Source of the DNA: Phragmites australis
Lineage: Eukaryota > Streptophyta > Magnoliopsida > Poales > Poaceae
DNA length: 64,000 nucleotides
Direction: 5' to 3'
Assembly (NCBI RefSeq): GCF_958298935.1
Contig: NC_084943.1
Span: 17,105,001-17,169,000, forward strand
Of the stretch, positions 34,422 to 47,100 are shown in pieces; the stretch's first letter is position 1; each line of letters opens with the position of its first letter. The notes beneath the pieces are model-generated. The model was not told the DNA's origin, did no database searches, and worked only from the letters and a program-made list of their open reading frames with translations. A program made the position numbers and the translations under genes.

Positions 34422-35012
34422 TGTTGGAACCAACCAAGATGCAAACTCACTCAGCAACAGTCTCACGTGAACTCGTCTTGGCAGGAACTCACGCGTAAAC
34501 ACACGGGAGCACAGATACTTGTGGTGACTCACGCCCTTTAGTTTTCTGTATTCACTCGTTAAAATAAACAACATGGTGCATGGCTAATATAGCCTTGCTT
34601 ACATGCATGCGGGAGCAACTATTGTCCGGGTCTCATGCGCACGCTCGCATGCATCCACAGCTTCCGAGCCACCAACTCATACGCTGCATATACACCGCAC
34701 GGAACGGTCCACTGACCTGACCACAAGCCACGCCACAGACGTGCCCAACTAATCATGCATGTAGCTAACTATTTGCCGCACTCTACTTATTTGCATGCAC
34801 TTAGCTAACAACCCTGAGACTAACTCCACTAGCACATGGAACAGATGACGTGCTAACTAGTAAAGCACCAGCTAACTAGCTAGCTAATGGACCCATGCAA
34901 ATACTACGTACATGACACACATGTACTACATAAAAGGTACATGACCCACATGCACACTACTAGCACATGCAAAGACTCTAAAAATAAATGTAAGTCAAGA
35001 TTAGTGCTAACA
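34422..35012 (-). repeat. 5' LTR of the gag-only copia
   Basis: This 591-bp uninterrupted LTR has ends TGTTGGAACCAACC and TAGTGCTAACA. It is the intact reference for the split LTR at 32021-33355. Confidence 0.9.
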
Positions 35013-36759
35013 ATGCCCTTCTCAGCTTCTAAAGATTAGGACGATCACTAAATATATAACTATGTAAATTGGTTCTGTTATTGGTCATGTACTGGATCTC
35101 CAGCTGGTTAACACAATTACCTTAAAGATTGTCCCCTGGAGATTGTGGGATAAACTCTCATAGAGAGTCCTGAGATAGACCCAGGTAACGTATAGTCTAA
35201 TAAGCCATCTTCTATTGAAAAGTTGCAGTTGAGCAAGTTTTCATTATAAAATGATAAAACATCTTATTTCTGATTTATTGACATCAAAAGCATGCATGTA
35301 AGATTGATGCTTTTGTTTTAAGTTGTCATTATTCACTTTTATTGTAAGGTCAACTGAAAAATTAAGATTTCAACAAGTAGGCAAACAAATATTTGCAGGA
35401 AGTCAATTGTCATTTCAATTTGTATGTTATTTGTTCCTTGGTGGTCCTGTTACCTTTGCCCCCAAACATACATATATTCTATCGCAGTCCCTACACTGAG
35501 AAGCAATAATTTTGTTGAGTAGTTTTGTTTACTTAATCCGCCAGGAAAGTTCAGCTCAATAAAAAAACGCCAGGAATCTGGAAAAAAAGAACAACTTGAG
35601 AAGTTCATGAGGTAATATGCCAATAAATAAATAGGTGTACCAAAGAAATAAATGGCTAAATAAATAAACATCCACATTAGGTTATAAAACATCTTTATTT
35701 ACCAGAGTATTTTGCTAATACAATTACATTAAGTTGAGATGGTAAAAAAATATTCTGCTCGTGATATTCTATTTTTCTGATATGCATGCATAAGCATGTA
35801 GTCTATATAGTGTCACCTTGATCAATGTCACAGAGGGGTGGGAAGCATAATATCTTGATTGTCTTGATCCAACCCAAGATTTTAACAGGAATTATGCAAC
35901 ATAGAGTGATTGCTCAAGAATCCTTACAGAAGTCATTTGTTGAAAATACGACCAAGTTTCGCATCTTCATGCATCCAGAAATGCAGTTTTTAGCCTAACC
36001 AAAAGACAGACGCCACTAGTACGGTGGGAATAAGCCTTGTTCCGAGGCATCATGATGCTACTGGCGCGACTGTATTGGAATAGCACGAGTATCTGTGTAA
36101 AAAATATTCCGCATTATGTTGTTGAAGACATATACATGTTCCTGGGACCTCCCATGCCTAACATACATGTGAGGCTACACGGACTTCTTTACAAAAAAGC
36201 AATAATGGAGCCATGGGGAAGCTGATTTCCTTCGACTACTACTACTATCACTAGGAGCCTAGACTCTAAAAGGTCCCAAAGCTCTCTATATATATATATT
36301 TCACCAATTCAACCGGTACATGCAATGATTCTCCGAAGCAATTTCACTATACTTGGCACATGGCTTTGCCTATTCTTTACATAAATGTGAAGAGGGTTCA
36401 ACCACCAGCTCTGCCATATTGTACTAAGGAAACATAAAAACATTTAAATGGCGACTACCAATTGCAGAAGAAAGTTCAGAATTCATATTCATTTCAATAC
36501 ATACTAAAGCTCCAACTATCGTTTAGGCTTTATATTGTTGGAACGGATTGAAGAAAGTGTGTATTACGCATAATATCAGTTTCGCTCCACGTAAGGAAAG
36601 AGAATGCATAACAACAATAACAGCAGAAAGAAAGAACTTTTGTCCCAAGTAAGTTAGACTAAATTAGAGATGAAACTCACATGATACAACTAAAAAGATA
36701 ATGCAAAATATAATAAATAAATAAATAAACTAGTAATAGTAAAAAAAGTAAAAGTAATA
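35013..36759. other. Unassigned AT-rich sequence
   Basis: I see no gene or repeat that I can classify. There is a short TA run near 36283-36293 and an AATA-repeat run at about 36710-36735 that may be the tail of the LINE to the right. All open frames are under 85 codons and lack domains. Confidence 0.4.
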
Positions 36760-37395
36760 ACGGAAGGAAGAAATTGATACATAAATTATGGTTCTATTAC
36801 GTGAATCGCTAACTTTCACATATTTCTTCTATACATAGATAGTTTTTCAAAGATATTCTATTCGTTCAAGTATCTCTTTATGTACTTCTCTTTATTAGGT
36901 TTGATCAACTCCTATTTTTTCACATTATCAGTATGTTTTAATATCCCGCTATGTACGAATAACTCTGAAGCCCTCCGTTGAATATGAGCAAACCATCTCA
37001 ACCAATGTTAAACAAACTTTTTTCAATTGATGCTACCCAACCCTATCGTATATTCTCTATAGCCACAAAGCCTATCGCTTGTCGTCTTTTAGTTTGCCAA
37101 ACATTCGATGACATACAACATCACTGGTTAAATTATCAGTCTATAGAATCTACCTTTAGCTCTTGTGACATCTTCTTATCACAAGGTATATTAATAACTT
37201 GACACCATTTTATTCATCCAGCTTTGATTTTATAACTAACATCTTCATCGATATCATTTCACTACAGCATTAATCTCAAAAATCAAAAGGTTTTTTTTTC
37301 CTAGAAACTATCTCTCCACCGAGACTAACATCTTCTCCTTCGTACCTAGTAGCACCAAAATCGCACCTCATGTACTTAGTTTCGGTCCAAAGAAT
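36760..37395 (-). pseudogene. RTE-like LINE, C-terminal RT remnant
   Basis: Minus-strand frames, with stops between, read TKYMRCDFGATRYEGEDVSL (about 37318-37383), AGW-IKW-like residues near 37230, HWLRWFAHIQRRAS (about 36970-37015) and KLAIHVIEP (about 36780-36810). These are the well-conserved C-terminal blocks of a LINE family that is very common in grass genomes and is usually placed near RTE. It is 5' truncated and heavily mutated. It ends about 400 bp from the stop codon of the GIF gene. Confidence 0.7.
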
Positions 37396-37792
37396 ATATA
37401 ATAAAAAAATCCATGTAAGCTTTAAGCTATGGTATGCTTTGAGACTCCAGATCACAGTGCTATGACCATTTCTGACTTGCAGAGATCAAACTTTGTCTAA
37501 CATAATTCATAACTGAATCCAGCACCTGAAGACCATACTGGCTGTGGCCTATGTCTACAAGCCTACAAGGGCAGCTTGGAAAAAACAAGCAAACAAAGAT
37601 TACAACATTCTACGCCTGTTCTACAAACTGAAAGCAGAGATAAATGTGACAACTACTGATCAGCATCCATGCGAAGATCGCGGCCACTTATCATTGAAGG
37701 GCACAGGAATGATCCTCTCTTCGTTCATCGGTAGTATACATGCATTTTGCGACCTAAAAGGCTAGCCTTTAAGGTTCGTAGGACTTCTCAGC
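37396..37792 (-). other. Probable 3' untranslated region of the GIF gene
   Basis: The sequence lies between the LINE relic and the GIF stop codon. No transposon signature or domain is readable. It is the only place the gene's 3' UTR and polyadenylation signal can lie without entering the LINE, but I cannot fix the cleavage site. Confidence 0.4.
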
Positions 37793-38125
37793 CTAGTCGC
37801 TTCCACCATCATTATCAGCGCCAGTGCTCCTGTGGCTCTCAGTGCCAGAAGGCTCCGAGGTGGCGCCACCCACATCTTGCTTGCTTACTGCTGCTGATGT
37901 CTGGGGATTAGCTGCATGAGTTTGCTGAATTTGCAGGGGCTGAGGCATGCCGTTGACCATGCCAGGTCTCACAACCATTTGACCAGTGAAATTTAGCAAC
38001 TGAGCCTGCTGCTGCTGCAATTGCTGCTCCTGCATCTGCTGCGGTGTTAGAGGTGTCCTCGGGGGGTACATAGGCACCTGTGACATGTACTGCCCTAGCC
38101 CCGGCGATGCACCAGGTGGCACCAT
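37793..38125 (-). other. GIF: GIF coding exon 4
   Basis: It follows the acceptor GCAAACAG and codes for 110 residues from MVPPGASPGLGQYMSQVP to the stop. It holds the QG-rich tail and the acidic C terminus. Intron 3 (38126-38198) is only 73 bp. Confidence 0.9.
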
Positions 38126-41100
38126 CTGTTTGCAGAAATAACATGAGGGCATAGAGCAGAAAGGATATGCGCAAAGCGAGGTCTGGAAAATGACAAACCT
38201 GAGGGCGACTTACAGCAGTCTGTGGTTGGGCATCTGCAATTGCGGCCAGATACAAGAGGTTCTTCTGAAGCTGTGCTTGATACCTGAAAGTTACATTGAA
38301 GATGAAATTTAGTATTAAACAGCATCCATTTTTTCCTATCCATTTCAGGACAATCACATTCATATTCATCACAAGCATTGTGAGATGGAAAGTAGATTAG
38401 AAACACTGTGGCACATTTTTGCCACAACAAGATAACAGACCACCAGTGGCACAACTATCGTAAGAGGGAAATTAGCTCCAATGGTAATGAAAGCAAAATT
38501 GCTAAGTAATTAGAGATATGTGCTAGTAATACTGTATAAGCAGCATACATGATACATGGTTAAAGACATGCATGCTATTAGCACTGATGCCACATCAAAG
38601 ATTGAACAAGGTATGCTGACAGCAATATGATTACAATGTAAAGTCCGAGGAAGAAAGAAGCAAATAACGCCTAGATAGTTAGATACGAACAACATTGTGT
38701 AAATAAAGTATATCACACTATTAATTTACATGAATTTGAGATGGTCAAAATGCATGTCTGCAGTTTGGATTTTAGTTACTGCACATAGCATGTATTGCTA
38801 TTTTGCTGCTTGATTGCATATGCTGAAATGGATGTTCGTTACAGCACATATGGCGAGGAAAATAATCATCTGCTGAAAAGAATTTGTAGATTTTGCATTT
38901 ATTCTTTTGTTGTGTCCTAGTGTGACTTCATTTTATTGTAGCAACTTGTGAAGGGTGATTTTATGAGTTGAATATTATTGTGGCCACTGCCAACAAGTAG
39001 ACATGAGAGATGGAAATGAAAATCTCATACTCTTATATATATAAACAGGATGACTAGCAATATTTAGTGTGCGACGCTGTAAGGATATAATATTATAATA
39101 TACTTCAACAACTCATCCGCTTCCTGCGTGCAATTTTATATTCGAGAATTAATATTTAGATACTATTTAGTAATATTTGCACACCGTATGAATAGTAAAA
39201 ACTTAATTTAAAATTATTAAAACACTATTTGAACAGTATCAACAAAACTAAAATATTCAATATTGAAAGCGACATTTCTTGATTCAGTAGTATTCAGTGA
39301 TGATATTCAGGATATTTGCAGGTTGGCGAAACCAACAATTCAGCCGGTTGCACAATAGTCATAAAAATCCTACTCGGTACTCACCATTCTTATCGCTAGC
39401 TTATTTCAAAAGTAGCAAAATTTTCCCTGGATATTCCTAGTCATGAACATATATGATAAGTTTTTATCATCACACTAGACAGTTCCACCTAAAGAGAACA
39501 CTTCTCTACAGACACAGAGCTCTACTTACCCTCTATTACCATACCAGATGCAAGTATTACCTTAGAACTACCGAAGAGGTTTTTACTATAGGGCACATAG
39601 CAAAAAAACTCTTCTCATATAGACAAACTAGAAGACCAAGGGATTTTCAAAGACAACACTACTTTTCCACAAGCATAACCTACAAATGGTTTTCCCTTTC
39701 GAAAACTCTGAAATACTTAAACACACCCGGAGTATTACCTTATAGCGGCAGTGGCACAAATCCTTCCTTCAATATAACTATTTTACAAGGTAGACTTAAT
39801 ACTAGGAGTGAGAGAGGGAGTGCTAAGGACGCTCTCGCTCTTCTCTGGATATAACTATTTTACAAGGTGGACTTAATACTAGGAGTGAGAGAGGAAGACT
39901 ATGCTCGATGGCTGGTCGCTGGTGTCTGGTAGTGTGTTCTCTTCTGCTGCCTGAAGCCTCCTTTTATAGCCGCAAGAGAAGCTCCTTTCCTTCTTTATTT
40001 AATCTGGTCTAATTCCTTAGATAGTAGCTTAGAATCTCAAGGTACAGAATATACTCTGCCAACGGAATGTGAAGCCACGTGAAGCTGTCTGCTGGTTGTC
40101 TTCATGCGCATGGAATCTCCTTTTCTTGAATTATTAGTGTCTTCTTTTGATGACGGAACACGCACTTTAGCCATTACAGAGCATGTGAGCATAGTCTTTT
40201 GAGCATGTGAGTATGCAGATTTTCTTCTGTCTTTTTCCTCTACATATATATATGTATCATCCAAGTGGTATGTATACTTTTTTAGGTGATTTGCACATAT
40301 TTTTTTTTAGTATATTACATTTTATGTACAAATATAAAGGTATTATCAAAATCTATGAACTTCTTTTTAATTTTTTCATGTAGTTTACATTGGAATATCT
40401 TAGAATGAATATATTATTGATAAAGAGTATATCCAATTCATTTATGTGGTATATAATAGTGTGGAGTATGTACTCTCAAGAGCACAAACTAGTTTCCTAT
40501 ATATGAAGCATATTTGGTACTTCCGAGTGTATGTACTCCTACATACGCATCTCATAACATAGAGAGTATCCTATGTGATAAATGATAACTACATATAGCA
40601 TTTTAGTATATAAAATCATACAAGTGGTATGTATACTTTTTAGTGGTTTGCACATATTTTTTGAGTAGATTACATTTTATGTACAAATATAAAGGTATTA
40701 TTAAAATCTATTAAAATTGACAGACTTCTTTTCAATTTTTCATGTAGTTCAGATTGGACTATCCAATTCATTTATGTGTTATATCATAGTAGAGAATATG
40801 TGTTATTAAAATTGACAGACTTCTTTTAAAATAGGAAGCATATTTGGTACTCCAAAGAGTATATACTTCTACATACGTATCTTAAAACATAGGAAGTATC
40901 TCATATAATAAATGGCATGTACATAGAGCATGTGAGTATATAAAATCATCCAGGTGATATGAATACTTTTTTAAGTGGTTTGCACATTTTTTTTTAGTAT
41001 ATTACAATTGATGTGCTCAACTCTAGTTAATATTGTGCCACCTCTAGTTACAATCTAAAAAATAGTAGAGTTACAATCCACAAGACAAGGAGTTACAACT

Positions 41101-44100
41101 AGATGTAAATAAAAAATTTTAAGTTGCAATTGCGTTATGGATGAACGTAACTCCTAACGAGTTCCTGCCTAATGATGTACAACGCTAGGTAGTACGATCT
41201 AAAACGTAACTCGTTAGCTTCACGTGTTGCAGTTATGTACTTCTGGATGAGCGGTTATAATTGATCTACTTAGCGGATTATAACTGACAGTTATTTGGAT
41301 TGTAACTAGAGGGTGGTGCAACAGTAAACTACAATGCGTCTAGACGCAGAGTAGACTCATCGCATATATATATGGGTGCTACACCACGCTCAGCCCAGCC
41401 ACCGACCCCGTGCCCGCCTAGCGACGCCTGCGCCTAACCCATGCACGCCATGCATGGCTGCTTTTTGCATCGCAGAAGCAAGCAAGTCGTTGAGCTCATG
41501 CATGCAAGCTGCACATGAGCATGATGCATGGCTATTTTTTGCATGGGAGAAGCAAGCAAGTCGTTGAGCATGCATGCATGCATGATAATGGCCCATAATG
41601 CAGGTCGGATGTCGACCACGTGCTGCAATCGACGGGCGCAGTTGGTCGGTTAGCGAATCTACTGAATACCTGAGAATTACTGACCAACCTAGAACTACTG
41701 GATACCTGAGTACTACGAACTAACTTAAAACTACTAAAACTATTATAGATCATACTACTAACATAGACTACTGAAATTAGTGGATACTTAACTACTAACC
41801 TAGAACTATTGAAACTACTGACTAAACCAAGAACTACTGAAACTATTGAAATCGTAAAAAAGTACTGAGAACTACTGAATACCTGACTATTGACTAAACC
41901 AAGAACTATTGAACATGCAAGAACTACTAAACATTTTTCCCAATCCATAGTCCTATCCCTCCCCCTAGCAGTCGACGCCGGATGGCTATCCTCTTGGCAG
42001 ATGATTATCCTAACATCACCAGCCAAAAAAAAGATACAAAAAGAAGCACATAGGCCAAAGAGTTTAGTCCACATAGTTAAGGATAACATTAACCCACAGC
42101 CGTAGGCAACCTAGGTACAAAAGAGTGCTGCTGGTAAGAAGCCAGTAGCGCTGTTTTGATTGTTTCAGTAATGCCTTGTTAGTTTGCATATTGAAGTGTT
42201 ATCAAGTGGGTACTGCTACAACATAACTTTGTTGTGCGATAACCCATCTAGATGTGTTATGCATTGCATGCTGATTATTCATACTCCATAGAGCATATAG
42301 TGTGTCATGTCCACATTAAAAAATATCTCTAGAATATAATGAAGACTTCACATTCTACAATCTAGATGAAGAATTCACTAGATTTTGCACAGAACAACAA
42401 TACCACAAATTGATAAAATCATTCTTGTCATGTATAATAACTGTATCATCATGAGTTTGTGAAAACAAAATATTAGTCAAACCTCATTCATAGCCTGGAA
42501 TCATGTATGGTCATATACTATTCAAAATAGCCTCCTTTGTCATATTCTTCATTTTACATGTTATTTGTGTCATGTGGGACCTCACCTATCAGCGACGCAA
42601 GAAGGCAGCAGCAGGCTTAGAGATAAACTCTTCGAGATTATTCATTTTGGTTTGTTAGCATCGGCTGTTAGAGATGAGATTTGTTAGGTGAAGGCTTAGA
42701 GATAAACTCTGAATTGTTAGGTGATTATTACGGGCCGGCTCAAGCACTTTATAAGCAGAGGGACAATCAGGGATATCAATCAAAAATCAAGTTTAGCCAT
42801 CTTTATCTCTCCCTGCCTCACCGGTGCGGCTGCCAACCACAGCTCCACGCCGACAAGATCCAAGGCCTCGTCCTTCTATCACTTTCAAGTACAGTCTGCG
42901 TTGTAATCCTTCCACCAATAATCATGCTCGTGACAATCTGGTAATCAGAGCCTCAAGTTCTGCAGCCCTGAGCAAGGAGCCCACCATCAACGATTTGGCC
43001 ACCCGGCTGGATCGCATGGAAGTTTTTCTTCGGCCACTAGCCAATTTGCATGAGCAGGTTGCGTCCCTGGAGAAAAAAGTGGCAGACCAAGGCCAGCAGC
43101 AAGTGGCCCTAAATCTGACCCTATCGTGCGTCGAGCAAGGGCGACCCAAATCCGGCACCGAAGATGACGACAAGGAGAGCAATGACGCACTGCACGGCAA
43201 GAGCGTTGTCGGCGAGAACAGCAAGATGTCCAACTCAGTCCAACACCACCAACGAACCACGTTAGGCAGCCACACCGGCGAGCACGATGGTCGAATTCCT
43301 CCATGCTTTCACAAGCTGGATTTTCCGACCTATGACGGCAAGAGCGATCCCCTTGGCTGAACCGGTGCAACCAGTTTTCCCGTGGGCAACGCACGCCAGA
43401 GAAGGACAAGGTATGGTATGCATCATCCCACCTAACTGATGCTGCCCAATTGTGGTACTACAGGCTGGAGCTCAACATAAGGGAGCTGTCATGGCGTTGC
43501 TTCGTCCAGCTCATCAACACGCGCTTCATTCCTCCCCTGACGGATAGCCCACTTGGCGAGATGTGGCACTACAGCGGCCAGTGACGCTAGATCAGGCCAT
43601 CATGTTCACCCGAGCATACGAGCAGCGCCTACAGCTTCCAACAACCGAGTCTTCTCCGAGTCACGTGCGCCAGCAGTACCATGTAGCAGAGATGGCAGCG
43701 CGTAGAGAGAAGGGACTCTGCTACAACTGTGATGAGCAGTATGTCCACAGCCACCGGTGCAAGAAGTTGTTTGTGATTGAGGTGATCGGCTTCAACGATG
43801 ACGCGCCAACACCCGACTCCGACATCAACAGGATTCAATCTCAATGGAGCAAAACGATGCAAGTACATGTCCATATCGGGCAAGCCGTCCTCACCATGCT
43901 GCTTGATTCAGGTTCAACGCATAACCTCATCGATAAGGACACGGCGCGACGCGTTAGCATCACCTTCAGTTCGCGCACGGGGTTGCACGTCTTGATGGCC
44001 GCAATCGTGTCTCCAGCTCTGGTGTCTGTCGCAACCTCAACATCACCATCGGGTGTGAGCCGTTCTACATCGACTGTTACTGTATTCCCCTTGGCTGCTA

Positions 44101-47100
44101 CGACATGGTCTTTGGGGTTCAATGGCTGGAGTCCCTGGGACCCATCCTTTGGGATTTTAGCCACCGTTCCCTAGGATTCGCCAAGGACAGGAAGCAGGTG
44201 CTCTGGACCAGGGTTGCGCCATCCCAAGAATTGTCTCCAGTGCTTGATCTCGTGTGACCTCATGGATGAACTCCTCGAAGAATTTCAAAGCCTCTTCAAC
44301 GAACCAAGCGGGTTGCCTCCTGCTCGTGATTCGTGAACGAAGCCACCGTATCCGTTTGCTACTAGGAACGGAGGTCGTGGTCGTGCGCCCGTACCGCTAC
44401 GCGCATGTCTAGAAAGACAAGCTTGAACGCCACTGTGCAGAGATGTTGCGCCAAGGTATCATCCGTCCAAGCTCCTCCGCCCTCTCATCTCCAGCATTCC
44501 TCGTCAAGAAGCAGGACAGGTCATGGCACTTCTGCGTCAACTACCGCGCCCTCAACGACAAAACCGTCAAGGACAAGTTTTCGATATCAGTGGTCGAGGA
44601 ACTACTGGGCGAGCTGCACGGCACCAAGCACTTCACCGGCGTGCGCAGCGACGGAGCTCAGCTAGAGCCCTTAGTCTCGGTGAGAGGCAGCCGTGAATGG
44701 CAGCCAACAAGGCATCGACGGAGTAGCAGCAAGGCGGCACACATTGGCGGCCACCATCACAGCATCACCACCTCGGCAGCTCAACGATCTTCCTTGGCGG
44801 CAATACTTCCGCGGACCTGCAAAATCAATCTCCTCCCGGACGTGGACCCCCTAGGCCATATATATAGGAATGGCTAGGGCTCCCCATCCTAGAGATAGTT
44901 TGGGCTCATTAAGATTCCGCAGGGATTACAGCCCGCGGAGCTCGACCCGACTTAATTTGGGGCCGTTCGATTTGATTTCGGCTCGAGATAAAAAGGGGAT
45001 TCCGTTTGGAACTTGATATCAATCCTATTTGATAGCTTCTAGATGAAATCCCTCTCCTATTTGATCTGGATTTGGGGGGATTTGGCTGCTCAGTTTAGTT
45101 TCGATCATGGGAGATGGAGGAGGCGTCTGCTCTCTGCTGTGTTGCTCAGCTAGAGGAAGGAGAAGGTCGGCGCCCCTCTGGGCCGGTTTAGTGCTCGGGC
45201 TAGAAGAAGTGGCTATGTGGGCCGGCCCACTCGATTGAAAGAGTAGAGAACGAAGTAGGTCTGGCAGAAAGAGAACGGGTTGGCTGTGGCTTTTCTCTTC
45301 TTTTTCTTCCCCTTTTTTTCACGGGTATACGGGTTTCACGAGTATGGGTACGCCTTACCCATACCCATAACTGTCTACCCGTCGAGTAGTATTTTCCGCC
45401 CACGAACGTACCCATGGGTAACAAATGCTACCCATACCCTACCCTATTCGGGTATTTACCTGTGGGCAAACAGGTTATCGGGATAAATTACCATCCCTAC
45501 TTCGCAAGGATGGGTTTTACATGGACGTCCGAGGCTAAGGAGGCGTTCCGCGTGCTACAACGCGCACTCACGACGACTCGTCTTACAGTTGCCAGACTTT
45601 GACCGCGAGTTCGTCGTGGAGTGCGATAATTTCGACGCAGGCTTCGGAGCAATGTTGCACCAGGGTGGCGGGCCGGTGGCGTTCTTCAGAACGCAGATTG
45701 GTCCCAAACACGCCAAACTAGCGGCATACAAGCGCGAATTGATAGGCCTGGTACAGGCCGTACGCCATTGGTGCCCATAGTTGTGAGGGCGCTCGTTTAT
45801 GGTCCGCATGGACCACCTCAGTTTAAAGTTCCTCCTTGACTAGCATCCATCGATGATCTCGCAGCACTAGTGGGCCAGCAAATTGCTTTGCTTCGACTTC
45901 CGAGTCGAGTACAAGCCTGGCTACACTAACGTCGTCGCCGACGCACTATCCCGCCGTGACACAGAGGGCGTGGCAGAGATCATGGCCCTGTCCGCACCCC
46001 GTTTTGCCCTCTTTGACGATCTACGCCACGAGGTGGATTCCGATACCACCCTACAGGCCTTACACGAAGACATCTAGTCCGATGCAAGGCAGGGCAAATG
46101 GGGCATCGTCGATGGCTTTGTCACGTTTGCGGGCAGTCCCGACTGGAGCACACGGTATGGGTCACGAAGGTGTTCAAAAGACCCGCCATAGGCTAAGGGC
46201 TAACGTCCACGTCCCAAACAACCGCACGGTGGTCCAAGATTTTGTACGCACGTGCTTGATTTGCTAACTCAACAAAGGAAAGCAGCTGCAACTGATCGAC
46301 TACCTCTGGCCGATCAACGTACCATTAGCTGTGTGGGCGGACATCGCCATGGACTTTGTGGTGGGGCTCCCTCGAGTGAACGACAAATCAGTGATATTCA
46401 CTGTGATTGACTGTTTCTCAAAGTACATGGCCAACTCCGTCGCACATGGCTTCTTCGACGACATCATTCGGCTACACGACATCCCAAGCTCCATCGTCAG
46501 CGACCCTGTCTTCACCAGCAACTTCTAGCAGGAGCTGTTTCGTCTAGCAGGTGTCAAGCTAAATCTGAGCTCCGCGTTGACATTTGTATATATGGTAGTT
46601 TATTCAAGAACATATTTGTACAATGTACGAAACTAGAAGTCATGTACAAGTGTAAGTCATCTTTCACACAAAGCATGCCCATGTGTGCACTAAGTGACTT
46701 GTGTATTTTATCAATGAAGATAGCTATGCTACATGAGATACATAGTGGTGTTACAATTCATTTTCTTGATTTTCTATATGCTAGTTGACTTTTTGTATAA
46801 TTGTATATGCAATAACAATATTCTTAAAGCGGTACGAAGAGGCTTGGCGACTAGAGATGCAAGTGGGTATCCAATGGTAGTTTTGGGTCACTATTTAGTT
46901 TTTTTTTTTCTTAACTTAATTCCTAGTGAGTGAATCTTTAGTTCATTTTTTAAAGTTTTGGATCGACCCAATGACTCAAAAAATACAAAACTTGCATCCC
47001 TAGAGGCGACCTAACCCCCTTTTATAGACAAGACGATTAGGTGGACACCTAGGCAAGACCATACACACATGGCAGCAAATTAAATCGGCTCACTGCCAAT

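Larger units (their letters stand above)
32021..35012 (-). mobile_element. Gag-only copia retrotransposon (TR-GAG type)
   Basis: It is complete: LTR, interior, LTR and a perfect 5-bp target duplication ATGCC (32016-32020 and 35013-35017). The interior is only 1066 bp (33356-34421) and codes for gag alone, with a primer site beside the 5' LTR and a polypurine tract beside the 3' LTR. Elements with LTRs, primer sites and only gag have been described in plants as TR-GAGs. It would need another copia element's enzymes. A 758-bp DNA transposon lies in the left LTR. Confidence 0.9.
42570..46575 (+). mobile_element. Broken Ty3/gypsy chromovirus (Reina-like) in GIF intron 2
   Basis: In plus order it has an LTR end with a TATA box, a primer site, gag, a zinc motif, a protease, the RT N-terminus, an inserted block, the RNase H, and the integrase up to about 46575, where it stops. 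The zinc motif CYNCDEQYVHSHRC and the DSGSTHNLID protease site are of the chromovirus type that groups with Reina. No 3' LTR follows. Several in-frame stops and the loss of the RT core make it inactive. Its orientation is opposite to the host gene. Confidence 0.8.

Noticed and set aside
36037..36225. 62-codon plus frame
   Set aside because: It is short, with no domain, no neighbours in frame and no splice context.
41532..42089. 185-codon minus-strand open frame in GIF intron 2
   Set aside because: It is made largely of a repeated serine/leucine/valine pattern from the GAACTACTG-type repeats and has no recognisable domain.
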